DNA of 64,000 nucleotides from RYN-428 sp035551995 (GCA_035551995.1 DASZME010000025.1:62001-126000); one strand, 5' to 3'. Shown: positions 7,438 through 16,095, counted from the first letter of the stretch. Numbers and translations: made by a program. The notes: a model not told the origin generated them from the letters alone.

Positions 7438-8517
7438 TTAGGGCATTTGCGACGAAAGCTGTAGTTGACCGCAGGCGGCGTTGACGTCGTCGCCGCGCGT
7501 ATCGCGAGCATGGGAGATGATCCCGGCCTCGCGGAGCAGCGCGAGAAATCGCAGCACGCGCTCGCGCGACGGCCTGCGATAAAATTTCCCGGTGAGACCG
7601 GCGCCGATCGGGTTGTAAGGGATCAAGTTGACGTGGGCGCGAAATTCGTTCATTCGTTCGATGAGCCTGCGGGCGTGGTCGTCGGTGTCGTTGACGCCGG
7701 CCAGCATGCAATATTCGATCGTGACGATCCGGCCGACGCGATCCTGATATCGACGGGCGGCCGCCATAATATCCGCCACCGGATAGCGACGATTCATCGG
7801 CACAAGCCGGGCGCGTGTCTCGTCGTCGGGCGCATGGAGCGACAGCGCCAGATGGACGTTCAGATCGGCGTCGGCCAGCGCATCGATGCCGGGGACGATG
7901 CCGACGGTCGAAACCGTGATATGGCGTCCGCCAAGGCATCCGGTCTTGTTGCCGGTGATGAGCTTGATGGCCGCGATGACGTTCGCCAGGTTCAGCATCG
8001 GCTCGCCCATGCCCATGAAGACCAAGGACGTTAACCGTCTGCCGAGATCGGCGGCGTGCCGGCGCAGATGGAGGAACTGCTCGATGATTTCGCCGGCGGA
8101 GAGGCTGCGATCGAGGCCATTGCGGGTGCTGGCGCAGAAATCGCAACCCATGGCACAGCCGATCTGCGATGAGACGCACCCTGCGGCGCGATCGGGGCGA
8201 TAAGCCGGCATCAACACGCTTTCGACCGAACCGCCGGCGCCAAGGCCGACGAGAAGCTTAAGCGTTCCGTCGGCGCTTGCCGATCGCGTGAGAACATGAG
8301 ATTGCCGCTGCGGGATGACGGGTCCGATCAAGGCTTCGACGCGCTTGCCGACGTTGATTTGCCCGAAGTCAATTTGCCCATGGTTCTCGTAAAAGTTTCG
8401 CAGAAGGGTCCGAGCGTGCGAAGGGGTGCAATCACGGCGCGCAAGCTCATCGGCGAGGGAGGAAACGTCAAAATCGGTGAGAGCGGGTAGTGAAGATGAC
8501 AAGGTGACAAGTGACAA
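7438..8517 (-). CDS. rlmN: 23S rRNA (adenine2503-C2)-methyltransferase RlmN
   Basis: A radical-SAM enzyme that methylates A2503 of 23S rRNA (and A37 of some tRNAs). The iron-sulphur motif CAMGCDFC is at about residues 121-128, preceded by GCVSSQIG. Further family blocks are VFMGMGEPMLN, HITVSTVGIVPGI, LALSLHAPDDETRARLVPMNRRYP and, at the end, GDDVNAACGQL with the methyl-carrying Cys. Length (about 359) is normal. The start is unusual: there is no ATG in the N-terminal region, and the candidate TTG codons at 8517 and 8502 lie inside a GTGACAAG tandem repeat with no clear ribosome site. The gene lies 69 bases after folC and 9 before the ABC exporter. Confidence 0.95.
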   Translation of the reverse strand: MSLVTLSSSLPALTDFDVSSLADELARRDCTPSHARTLLRNFYENHGQIDFGQINVGKRVEALIGPVIPQRQSHVLTRSASADGTLKLLVGLGAGGSVESVLMPAYRPDRAAGCVSSQIGCAMGCDFCASTRNGLDRSLSAGEIIEQFLHLRRHAADLGRRLTSLVFMGMGEPMLNLANVIAAIKLITGNKTGCLGGRHITVSTVGIVPGIDALADADLNVHLALSLHAPDDETRARLVPMNRRYPVADIMAAARRYQDRVGRIVTIEYCMLAGVNDTDDHARRLIERMNEFRAHVNLIPYNPIGAGLTGKFYRRPSRERVLRFLALLREAGIISHARDTRGDDVNAACGQLQLSSQMP

Positions 8518-8526
8518 GGTGACAAA
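8496..8526. repeat. Tandem GTGACAAG simple repeat over the rlmN start
   Basis: Four imperfect units of (G)TGACAAG lie head to tail (ATGACAAGG, TGACAAG, TGACAAGG, TGACAAAA). They cover the 5' end of rlmN, and the candidate TTG start codons fall within them. Short tandem arrays of this kind are common between planctomycete genes. Confidence 0.7.
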
Positions 8527-8550
8527 ATTAGATCGGCTTCGGTAGTTTCT

Positions 8551-8594
8551 CCCGTCACCCCCTCACCCTGTGACCCCCTCACCTCCTCATCCCC
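8551..8594. repeat. CCCTCACC / TGTGACCC simple repeat between folC and rlmN
   Basis: Pyrimidine-rich units CCCGTCACCC, CCTCACCCTG, TGACCCCCTC and ACCTCCTCAT are arranged in tandem with small changes. The array reaches into the last codons of folC (stop at 8587-8589), so repeat growth may have altered the folC C-terminus. On the minus strand it provides several GGAGG/GGGTGA tracts. Confidence 0.6.
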
Positions 8595-10089
8595 CGCACC
8601 CTGCGATTCTGCTCGCGAAGAGCTTCTTTGCTTCGCCAACGAGATAAAAACTACCGGTGATGCAAATCAGGTCTTCCTTGGTCACCGCTCGATTGGCGAT
8701 CGCCAACGCGTCGTCCAGCGTACCGGCAACCTGGGCCATCTTGCCATACTGCTCGACATAACGAGCGGATAAATCATGCGGGTCGGCCGATCGGATGCTA
8801 TCGACCTTGGTGAATATCACCTTGTCCGCGCCGGCGGCAATCCGCTCCAGCATGCCATTGACGTCTTTGTCGGCGCAACAGCCAAAAATCACCACCATCG
8901 AATCGTACGGAATGTGCTGCCCGATCGCCCGCATAAGCGCATCGACGCTGGCCGCGTTATGCGCGCCGTCGGCGATCACACGCGGCGTCTGGCCAATCAT
9001 CTCCATCCGGCCAATTATCGTCGTCTTGGCCAATCCTTCCATCGCCTTGGAATCATTGATCGGGAAACCACGCGATTTAAGGCGGTCGATAACGCTCAAT
9101 GCCAAACCGCAGTTGATCGCCTGATGCTCGCCGAGCAACGGCACCGCGAGGTGCTCGAACTTGCTGTTGGGCGTCGTCAGGCAAACCCGATTGTGCGGCC
9201 CAAGCATCCGGCTGCTCTCAAAGCGATAACTGAACTCGATCGACTTACCCGTGATATCCAGCGTGGCGCCGACCTTCTCGGCGACGCGCTTTAACACCGC
9301 CTCGGCCTCCGGATCCTGCGACACGCTGATCGCGGGAACGCCGGCCTTGAAAATACCGGCTTTTTCCTCGGCGATCTTGCTCAACGTCGAACCAAGCTGA
9401 GCCATGTGATCCTTGCTCAGGCTGGTGATCGCGGTCACTTCGGGCGAAATGACGTTCGTGCTATCCAAACGTCCGCCGAGTCCGGTTTCCACGACCGCGA
9501 TATCGATCTTCTGCTCCGCGAAATACTTAAACGCGATCGCGGTCAGCACGTCAAAATACGTGGGCACTGGCTTCATGCGAGCGATGATCGGCTCAATGTC
9601 CCGAACCAGACGGGCAAAGTCGGCGTGGGAAATCATCTCGCCGTTGACGCAGATGCGCTCGCGGATATCGATGAGGTGCGGACTGGTATAGAGTCCGACC
9701 TTGAGGTTGGAGGCTTTAAGCATCGACGCGATCATCGCGCAGGTGCTGCCTTTGCCTTTGGTTCCCGCTACGTGAACCGATTTGAATTGTTCGTGAGGAT
9801 TGCCCAGCTTCTTGAGAAGCGTGCGCATTCGGTCAAGATCGAAATTTTGGGCGTTATACCGGACGATCCGCAAGCGCTCGTAGTCGCTCAAGGTGGCAAG
9901 AACGCGGAGGGCTTTGCTGAATCCATTGACGCCATTCGGGGCCGCCGCCGACGATTTCAACTCCGCCTGCTTTCGCGTCAGTGCCGCTCGTCTTGCGGAC
10001 GGATGTGGTGCGCTTCGTCCCGGACGAGGAACGATGACGGTCTTGCTCCGTCGGTGATTCGGCTGCATCACTTTTGTTCGAATGGGCAT
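8587..10089 (-). CDS. folC: Folylpolyglutamate synthase / dihydrofolate synthase FolC
   Basis: A 500-residue Mur-ligase-family enzyme that adds glutamate to dihydropteroate or folates in the cytoplasm. Visible landmarks are the P-loop HVAGTKGKGSTCAM (near residue 108), TSPHLIDIRERICVNGE, the VVETGLGGRLDSTNV block, and the C-terminal DGAHNAASVDAL. The usual 'LDHxxxLG' box reads SKDHMAQLG. About 70 residues precede the normal start (DYERLRIVRYN), rich in Arg, Pro and Ser, so the true start may be internal; ATG 10089 is the outermost. A 9-base-pair inverted repeat lies 43-63 bases upstream. It probably heads the operon with rlmN and the ABC exporter. Confidence 0.93.
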   Translation of the reverse strand: MPIRTKVMQPNHRRSKTVIVPRPGRSAPHPSARRAALTRKQAELKSSAAAPNGVNGFSKALRVLATLSDYERLRIVRYNAQNFDLDRMRTLLKKLGNPHEQFKSVHVAGTKGKGSTCAMIASMLKASNLKVGLYTSPHLIDIRERICVNGEMISHADFARLVRDIEPIIARMKPVPTYFDVLTAIAFKYFAEQKIDIAVVETGLGGRLDSTNVISPEVTAITSLSKDHMAQLGSTLSKIAEEKAGIFKAGVPAISVSQDPEAEAVLKRVAEKVGATLDITGKSIEFSYRFESSRMLGPHNRVCLTTPNSKFEHLAVPLLGEHQAINCGLALSVIDRLKSRGFPINDSKAMEGLAKTTIIGRMEMIGQTPRVIADGAHNAASVDALMRAIGQHIPYDSMVVIFGCCADKDVNGMLERIAAGADKVIFTKVDSIRSADPHDLSARYVEQYGKMAQVAGTLDDALAIANRAVTKEDLICITGSFYLVGEAKKLFASRIAGCGG

Positions 10090-10560
10090 GGTCCCGCCAT
10101 TGTATCAACTTATCGCCCGCCCTGCAAATTTTCCGGCCAACTATTGGCCGGATATGCACTTACCAGATACACCGCAGGCGAGAAGTTGTTGCACCAATCA
10201 TCCGCCGGGCGCACGCGGTCCGGCGCAAACATGGGCTGTGAAGGGGCGATTTGCTCGGCAAGCATTGATCCAGGAAAGAGTTAAGTTGCCATTTGTCCCC
10301 CGCCCCAAGCCGATAACATCAGAGAAAGCGAGAGCGATCATCGCCGCGAAATGAGGCCGCCGGCAACAAGGGGTGGTGATTTTCGATAACGTATTTCTCA
10401 TTGTATGGTGGTATCGGCGCTATTGAGCGACATGCGCCTCTGGCAGCACGATTTGCATCTTGTAAAGTGCGAGGTAGAATTTCGCGGGGCGGACGCAATG
10501 CCAGTGTGCGGTATGAACCCTCCCAGTGTGGGTTCGTATTGAATTCGGAGCAACAAGCCA
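10090..10560. other. Intergenic region between divergent genes
   Basis: No supported gene. It separates folC (minus) from the small plus-strand gene at 10561 and must hold both promoters. The only clear structure is the TCCGGCCAA/TTGGCCGGA inverted repeat at 10132-10152. Confidence 0.5.
10132..10152. promoter_or_regulatory. Perfect 9-bp inverted repeat upstream of folC
   Basis: TCCGGCCAA, loop CTA, TTGGCCGGA. The two arms match perfectly. It lies 43 to 63 bases before the folC start codon. No T-run follows on either strand, so an operator or leader hairpin is more likely than a terminator. The regulator is unknown. Confidence 0.4.
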
Positions 10561-10931
10561 TGTTTCGGAGAATCGTCTTTCTAATTGCGTCGGTGGCGAT
10601 TAGCTGGGGTATTGTCTATGGGACCGTGGTTTCGAAGCGACTTGCGCGTCAGGGGGAGCCGTTAGGTCAAAAATCAGTGATCTCGACCGTTGTCAGCGAC
10701 AGGCTCGACCCGCTCGCGGGAGGCATTTTGCCTTTGCCGCCGAAGTTGCACGTTGCCCCGACTCAGTCTATCTTCGGCCCCAGCGCCGCGTCGGCGAATC
10801 CAGCTCCGCCATCCGTGAACCTGCACCCGCGCGATCTTGCCGCCACGCCATTGCCGTCGGCGCCGCTCATCGCCGGTAACGCGTCGGATTCAGTACACCT
10901 CACCAAGGACAAAAAAGACGAATCCGAATAG
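10561..10931 (+). CDS. Small membrane-anchored Pro/Ala-rich protein, unknown function
   Basis: A 123-residue protein with one N-terminal membrane segment (IVFLIASVAISWGIVYGTVV, residues 5-24) and a long, low-complexity tail rich in Pro, Ala and Ser that ends in a charged KDKKDESE. ATG 10561 was chosen because GGAGC lies 8 bases upstream. It is probably an inner-membrane protein with its tail in the periplasm. The following AI-2E family gene starts 83 bases downstream on the same strand. I do not recognise a family. Confidence 0.65.
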
Positions 10932-11014
10932 GCGTCGTGCTGTAGCGATCAACCCGCGACAATAAATCGACCAATCCCTTTGCCGCGCGCCTCAGCTTGC
11001 TTTATTGTTGTGTC

Positions 11015-12100
11015 ATGCCAGACGCTTCCTCGGCGCCAATTTGGGTTCGACGCCTGACTACCCTGTTCGTTTTCGGCGTCTGTTTCACGTTCTTCATCAT
11101 CTTCTTCAATGCGCTGACGACCGTGCTGCTGGGCGTTTTGGCCGCGGCGATCGTGGCCTGCGCGCTCGATCCGTTCCTGCGCTATCTTCCCGGCCCGCGC
11201 GGACTGTCGGCGGGGATCATCGGACTGACGCTGATCGCCGCCGTCGCGGCCCTGGTGCTGGCCTTGTCCCTTCCATTGGCCAAACCGTTTCAAAGACAAT
11301 TCGAGAACTGGCCGCAAAGCAAAGCCAGCATCGACGCGCTGTTGCGCCACTGGAGCAACCGGTCGCACCTCGAAAAGCCGATGAGCAGCGACGAATTGCT
11401 GCGTAATCTTTCCGATTTTTTCGCCGCGGACCGCGCGTCGCTGCTGTTGGCCGACGTGCGCGACGCGGTGCTGGCGGTCTTGCTCTGGCTGGCGTTCGTA
11501 TTCGTGGGGTCCATTTTCCTGTTGGCCAGCCCGCGCGACATTCTGCTTTCGCCGGTGCTGCGCGCCATTCCGCCGCGTCATCGCGCCGATATCCGCCAGA
11601 TGCTCGACACGCTGGGATCGCGGCTGCGCTGGTGGATGATCGGCGCGCTCGGCGGCATGTGCGTGGTCTTCACGGCGTCCGGAATCGGGTATTCGATCGC
11701 CCGCCTGAAGTTCGCCCTTCCGCTGGCCCTTCTGGCGGGACTGGCGGAGATGGTTCCGACGATCGGGCCGGCGGTGGCGGCGATCATCGCGACGCTGTTT
11801 GCCGCCAGTCAAAGCAGCGGAGCGGTGGTCGGCGTCGTCATCACCTATACCATCATTCAATCGCTCGAAGCTTATCTGATACTTCCGTTAATCATGCGCG
11901 GCGCCGTCAAGATTCATCCCGCCATCACGCTCTTTTCCGTCGTCCTCTGGGCGAAAATTTTCGGGCTGCCGGGACTCATGCTCGCCATTCCAATCAACCT
12001 GACGATCGGCAGCGCGATCGAATATTTATACGTTCGCCCGCGCGAGCGGGAAGAATCGCGCTCGCTCATCCGGCAGGCGGAGCTGGCCGAAACGCAATAG
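11015..12100 (+). CDS. AI-2E family transporter (PerM/YdiK-like permease)
   Basis: A 361-residue inner-membrane protein with about seven to eight hydrophobic segments in the AI-2E exporter pattern: paired N-terminal helices (FVFGVCFTFFIIFFNALTTV), a soluble middle with LRAIPPRHRADIRQMLDTLG, and a C-terminal bundle with LALLAGLAEMVPTIGPAVAA and IQSLEAYLILPLIMRGAVKIHP. These last two blocks are family hallmarks. Start ATG 11015 was preferred over 10997 because the earlier six residues are not family-like. Members export AI-2, move small solutes or act as Na+/H+ antiporters, so the name should not be taken as quorum sensing. Confidence 0.88.
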   Translation: MPDASSAPIWVRRLTTLFVFGVCFTFFIIFFNALTTVLLGVLAAAIVACALDPFLRYLPGPRGLSAGIIGLTLIAAVAALVLALSLPLAKPFQRQFENWPQSKASIDALLRHWSNRSHLEKPMSSDELLRNLSDFFAADRASLLLADVRDAVLAVLLWLAFVFVGSIFLLASPRDILLSPVLRAIPPRHRADIRQMLDTLGSRLRWWMIGALGGMCVVFTASGIGYSIARLKFALPLALLAGLAEMVPTIGPAVAAIIATLFAASQSSGAVVGVVITYTIIQSLEAYLILPLIMRGAVKIHPAITLFSVVLWAKIFGLPGLMLAIPINLTIGSAIEYLYVRPREREESRSLIRQAELAETQ

Positions 12101-12222
12101 CGTCGCCGCAGGCGAACGACGCAATGCAAATCGCCCGAAAAACCGGAATTCCCCGAACCGGTTTCAGCGCCGCGGCTTCTCCGCGGTAATAATCATGGAG
12201 CGGGCGTACCCCTCGCCATTCA

Positions 12223-12319
12223 AGAGCATTTCCAGGTTGGTCTAGCGTCCCGGCGTTTAGCGGCCCCGCTTGCGGGGCGTGGCGACCCCAGGTCGTTTCT
12301 TCAGCATGAGAAATGCTCT
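12223..12319 (+). repeat. Hairpin repeat, copy A (97 bp)
   Basis: First of five related non-coding repeats. Its ends form a perfect inverted pair AGAGCATTTC / GAAATGCTCT. The core is GCGTTTAGCGGCCCCGCTTG plus its pairing half GCGGGGC, a 7-bp GC stem with a TT loop. It ends 28 bases before the start codon of the ThuA-like gene, in the same orientation. Copy A lacks the T-run found after the hairpin in copies B, C and E. The flanks read CATTCA and CATTGA, a possible but imperfect target duplication. Confidence 0.75.
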
Positions 12320-12347
12320 CATTGAAAAATCCGTGTCAGGAGATTGC

Positions 12348-13394
12348 ATGAACAGGAAGATTGTTGGTTCGTTCGTCGCCGGTTGTGTCGGCGGAATGGT
12401 GCTGGCCGCGTCGGCGATGGCCGGAACGCCCAAGGCCGAAGATATCAAGAAGATGGAAGCCGCTCTTCCCGCCACGGCGCCCGCGACTCCGAAAAAGCCG
12501 CGCAAGGTGCTTATCTACGGGAACGCGAACGGATTTGTCCACAGTTCGATCGAACTTGGCGAAGAAACCATCGCCAAGCTCGGCGAAAAGACCGGCGCCT
12601 ACACGTCGGTCATCAGCAACGATCCCGCCGTCTTCGATGATTTAAGCGGCTACGACGCGATCATGCTCGTCAGCACCACCGGTCATTTCATGCTGCCGCG
12701 CAGCCAGGCCGGCAACAAACCCGAACTGCCCCGAAAAGCGACCGAAGAACAGAAAAAAGCCTTCGAAGAAACCAAGGAAGCCAAGACCAAGGAATGGGAA
12801 GAAAAGAAGAAGGCCGAGAACGAAAAATTCGCTTCCTATAAAGAGAAGGAAAAACAGCGATTCGACAACATGATCGCTTTTGTGAAGGGCGGGAAGGGCC
12901 TGGCCGGAATTCATGCCGCGTCTGATGCGTATTATGATTTCCCTGAATGGGGCGAGTGCATCGGCGGATACTTCAACGGCCATCCGTTCCAAAACGTCAT
13001 GGTCAAAATCGACGACCCAAAGAGCCCCATCACCGCCGGCTTCGACGGCAAGACCTTCAATATTGTCGACGAGACCTACACGTTCAAGAAAGAGCCGTGG
13101 TCGCGCGAAAAGCTGCACATTCTCACGAGCCTCGACATCAGCGGCATGAAGCCCGACCCGAAGAAGCCAGATCTAAAGCAAGGGGAAAATCGCCCCTACG
13201 ACCACGACTACGGCATCAGTTGGATTCATACTTATGGCCAGGGCCGAGTCTTTTATTGCGCTCACGGGCACAGGGAAGAAGTCTATTCCAACGCCCCAAT
13301 GCTCCAGGAATACCTCGCCGGTCTTCAATATGCGTTGGGTGATTTGAAATGCGACGCCACGCCGAGCAATCCAAAAACGGCGTCGGCGAAATAG
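12348..13394 (+). CDS. Secreted ThuA-like protein with charged helical insertion
   Basis: A 348-residue protein with a signal peptide (residues 1-26, ending SAMAG) followed by a ThuA-like glutamine-amidotransferase-fold domain. Landmarks are RKVLIYGNANGFVHSS (near residue 50), YDAIMLVSTTGHF, GKGLAGIHAASDAYYDFPEW with GGYFNGHP, and the C-terminal DYGISWIHTYGQGRVFYCAHG. Between about residues 125 and 175 sits a Lys/Glu-rich stretch (for example KAKTKEWEEKKKAENEKF) that should form a long helix or coiled coil and is not part of the usual fold. Planctomycete ThuA-like proteins are linked to sugar catabolism, but their reaction is unsettled. GGAG lies 6 bases before ATG 12348. Confidence 0.85.
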   Translation: MNRKIVGSFVAGCVGGMVLAASAMAGTPKAEDIKKMEAALPATAPATPKKPRKVLIYGNANGFVHSSIELGEETIAKLGEKTGAYTSVISNDPAVFDDLSGYDAIMLVSTTGHFMLPRSQAGNKPELPRKATEEQKKAFEETKEAKTKEWEEKKKAENEKFASYKEKEKQRFDNMIAFVKGGKGLAGIHAASDAYYDFPEWGECIGGYFNGHPFQNVMVKIDDPKSPITAGFDGKTFNIVDETYTFKKEPWSREKLHILTSLDISGMKPDPKKPDLKQGENRPYDHDYGISWIHTYGQGRVFYCAHGHREEVYSNAPMLQEYLAGLQYALGDLKCDATPSNPKTASAK

Positions 13395-13724
13395 CCAGCA
13401 GGGATAGCGGGGAGAGTAGCGCCAAGGGCGCGGCATTGGCCGCGCCCTTGGTTGTTGGCGCCGGGCGATTCGAAAGCATTTCATAGGGCGGTCGAAGGGC
13501 GTGAGCGTTTTACCGCGTGATGTCGCCGGGCGGGCGTATTCGCCCGCCGTTTGACGCCCATGGTTTGCGCAGCATGCGGTGGGCGCGCGTGCGTTCGCGA
13601 TCGAAATCCATGCGTCGCAACGCTTGCAGAGGGCATCAAGGATCGATATGTATCGAAGGGCGTCGTAGAATGGTCCGAGCGACCGCGACTTGATAGCGAA
13701 TTTGCGTAGATTTTTGTATCCATC
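13395..13724. other. Intergenic region before prfC
   Basis: No supported gene. It holds the strong hairpin listed separately at its left end. The rest shows only weakly coding-like GC-rich sequence and presumably the prfC promoter. Confidence 0.5.
13422..13451 (+). terminator. 13-bp hairpin after the ThuA-like gene
   Basis: CCAAGGGCGCGGC, loop ATTG, GCCGCGCCCTTGG: a perfect 13-bp stem starting 27 bases after the stop codon. The tail TTGTTGG is only partly T-rich, so it may act as a weak intrinsic terminator or as an mRNA 3'-end stabiliser. Confidence 0.6.
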
Positions 13725-15329
13725 ATGACTTCACAGCAAGAAATCGCCCGCCGCCGAACTTTTGCGATCATCTCGCATCCTGACGCGGGAAAAACCACGC
13801 TGACGGAAAAATTCCTCCTGTACGGCGGCGCCGTGCAGTTGGCCGGGTCGGTCACGGCGCGAAAAAATCAGCGTGCCGCCACCTCCGACTGGATGGAACT
13901 GGAAAAAAAACGCGGTATCTCCATCAGCTCGACCGTGCTTCAATTCGACTACACCGGCTATCGCATCAACCTCCTCGACACGCCCGGCCACAAGGATTTT
14001 TCGGAAGATACCTATCGCGTTCTGACGGCGGTCGATGCCGTGGTCATGGTCATCGACGCCGGCAAAGGCATCGAAAGCCAGACGCGCAAACTTTTTGAAA
14101 TCTGCCGCCGGCGCGGCGTGCCGATCTTCACGTTCATGAACAAGCTCGATCGCCCAACTCGCGATCCGCTCACGCTGCTCGACGAACTCGAAAGCGTCCT
14201 GGGCATTCACGCGTTTGCCATGAATTGGCCCCTGGGAACAGGCCCGGACTTCAAAGGCGTGTACGATCGCATCGGCAAGCAAGCCCATTTCTTCGAGCGC
14301 ACGGTCGCCGGCGCCTATCGCGCTCCGGTGAAAATTCACGACCTGTCCGATCCGATCGTGGCCGACACGCTTAGCGCCGAGACCTATAACCGCGTCGTCG
14401 AAGAAATCAGCACCCTTGACGGGGCTGGTTCCGACTTTGACGCCGAGGCGGTGCTGGCCGGCGAGCTTACGCCGGTCTTCTTCGGCAGCGGCGTCAATAA
14501 CTTCGGCGTTCAGCTGTTGCTCGATGCTTTCCTGACGTATTCCACTCCGCCGCACCCGCACGTGGTGGCCGGCCGTACCATTCAGCCCGACGACCCGGCA
14601 TTCTCCGGCTTCGTCTTCAAAATCCAGGCGAACATGGACCCGCGGCATCGGGATCGAATCGCCTTCGTCCGGGTCTGCTCGGGAAAATTCGAGCGCGAGA
14701 TGGCCGTTACGCACGTTCAAAGCGGCAAGAAAGTCCGCCTCAACAGCTCGCACAAGCTCTTCGGCCGCGAGCGCGAAACCGTTGACGAAGCCTACGCGGG
14801 CGACATCGTCGGTTTGGTCGGCCACGCCGGTTTCGGCATCGGCGATACGCTCACGGAAGACCCGTCGATCGTCTACGACGAAATCCCCCGTTTCGCGCCG
14901 GAGGTCTTCGCGTACATCCACAGCACGAGCACGTCGCAGTCCAAGCGTTTCCGAGAGGGGCTGGAACAGTTGCTTCAGGAGGGCGTGGTTCAGCAAATTC
15001 AAATTCGAGATTCCATGCGGGCGACGCCCTTGCTGGCGGCGGTCGGTCCGTTGCAATTTGAAGTGGTGCAATACCGCCTGCAATCCGAGTATGGCGCCGA
15101 ATCGCGGCTTGAATCGGCGCCATGGCAACTGCTCCGCTGGCTGGCGCCGGATGCGGCGCTGGACGTTCTTGCTCCGATCCTGCCGAGCGGCGCCAAGATC
15201 GCGTTTGACGCCGAGGAACGGCCGGTATTACTGTTTCCGAGTGAATGGTCGATGAATTATTTTGTGAAGCAGAACAAGAACGTGACGACTTCGGATGTGC
15301 CGTTCAAGGCGGCCGCGGCGACGGCATGA
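13725..15329 (+). CDS. prfC: Peptide chain release factor 3 (RF3)
   Basis: A 534-residue translational GTPase that removes RF1/RF2 from the ribosome after termination. The GTPase boxes are HPDAGKTT (residues 18-25), DTPGHKDF (85-92) and NKLD (139-142), followed by the RF3-specific MNWPLGTGPDFKGVYDR block. The C-terminal domain with GPLQFEVVQYRLQSEYG is typical of RF3 rather than EF-G or TypA. Length is normal. It appears to be transcribed alone. Confidence 0.96.
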   Translation: MTSQQEIARRRTFAIISHPDAGKTTLTEKFLLYGGAVQLAGSVTARKNQRAATSDWMELEKKRGISISSTVLQFDYTGYRINLLDTPGHKDFSEDTYRVLTAVDAVVMVIDAGKGIESQTRKLFEICRRRGVPIFTFMNKLDRPTRDPLTLLDELESVLGIHAFAMNWPLGTGPDFKGVYDRIGKQAHFFERTVAGAYRAPVKIHDLSDPIVADTLSAETYNRVVEEISTLDGAGSDFDAEAVLAGELTPVFFGSGVNNFGVQLLLDAFLTYSTPPHPHVVAGRTIQPDDPAFSGFVFKIQANMDPRHRDRIAFVRVCSGKFEREMAVTHVQSGKKVRLNSSHKLFGRERETVDEAYAGDIVGLVGHAGFGIGDTLTEDPSIVYDEIPRFAPEVFAYIHSTSTSQSKRFREGLEQLLQEGVVQQIQIRDSMRATPLLAAVGPLQFEVVQYRLQSEYGAESRLESAPWQLLRWLAPDAALDVLAPILPSGAKIAFDAEERPVLLFPSEWSMNYFVKQNKNVTTSDVPFKAAAATA

Positions 15330-15404
15330 GCGTAAGCCAATGGCGAAATTCTCCAGGCTTCCAAGCGAGGATTCGCCGAAACTCATCTCGCGTTACGGAG
15401 GCGC

Positions 15405-15698
15405 ATGAGATATAGTTTTCGCATGCATGCACAAGGCGAAATGGCGGTATTGGAGCGTATGATTCGGCCGGCTATTGCCGACATTCCCGCCGAGGCGGCC
15501 CGGTTTTTTCTGGCCTTGGACTTCTCCGACGCCGATCAGACCCGCATCGACGAACTCTCCGCAAAAGCCCGCGACGGGACGCTTGCCGCCGACGAACGCG
15601 AGGAGCTGAATAACTATATTCACCTTAGCGATTTTTTGGCGTTCCTTCAATCCAAGTCCCGGCGATCGCTACGCAACAAAGCTACTCCGGCGGCGTGA
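15405..15698 (+). CDS. Small protein paired with HNH gene, unknown function
   Basis: Up to 97 residues; starts at 15405 (GGAGG 4 bases upstream), 15423 and 15441 are all possible. The core is acidic and helical: IPAEAARFFLALDFSDADQ, then DELSAKARDGTLAADEREEL and NNYIHLSDFLAFLQSKSRR. Its stop codon directly abuts the ATG of the HNH gene, so the two were clearly co-transcribed. I recall short proteins of this type (helical, with 'LT..E..EL..Y...G..L..L..KAR') upstream of HNH proteins in cyanobacteria and planctomycetes. Function unknown; an antitoxin-like or partner role is a guess. Confidence 0.7.
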   Translation: MRYSFRMHAQGEMAVLERMIRPAIADIPAEAARFFLALDFSDADQTRIDELSAKARDGTLAADEREELNNYIHLSDFLAFLQSKSRRSLRNKATPAA

Positions 15699-16095
15699 AT
15701 GGAAAAGTCCCTCGATCTGGAAGTTCGCCACCGCGCCGGTCAGCGCTGCGAATATTGCAGGATGCCACAGTTCCCGATTCCAAATCGACCATATCATCGC
15801 CCGCCAGCACGGTGGTCAGAGCGATACGGAAAATCTCGCGCTCAGTTGCGTCCGATGTAATTGCCGCAAGGGGCCGAACATTGCCGGCGTTGATCCGCTC
15901 ACGGGACAACTGACCCGCCTGTTTCATCCGCGCCGCGACGATTGGATTTCCCATTTTTCGTGGCAGGAAGCCCTCCTGATCGGAAAGACCGCCGAGGGGC
16001 GAGCAACCATCGAAGTTCTCGCGATGAATAATCCAGATCTCGTGGCGCTTCGCGCGGAACTGATCGCAGACGGCTCGTTTTTTGGTGAGTGGTGA
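15699..16095 (+). pseudogene. HNH endonuclease gene broken by a frameshift
   Basis: The first frame gives MEKSLDLEVRHRAGQRCEYC, the standard zinc-knuckle start of small HNH proteins, up to MPQFP near 15775. The family then continues in the next frame from 15778: FQIDHIIARQHGGQ, then ENLALSCVRCNCRKGPNIAG, DPLTGQLTRLFHPRRDDW and a normal C-terminus ending at TGA 16095. So one extra base (or two missing) lies between about 15765 and 15780. Both halves are otherwise intact and family-like over 130 residues. It is either a recent inactivation or a sequencing error. The intact protein would be a metal-dependent nuclease of unknown target. Confidence 0.85.

Noticed and set aside
9406..10284. Long plus-strand open frame opposite folC
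   Set aside because: It is antisense to the well-conserved folC gene, has no family-like sequence and arises from high GC content.
13731..15128. 465-codon minus-strand frame opposite prfC
   Set aside because: Antisense shadow of prfC, with no recognisable domain and His/Asp/Arg-biased composition typical of such frames.
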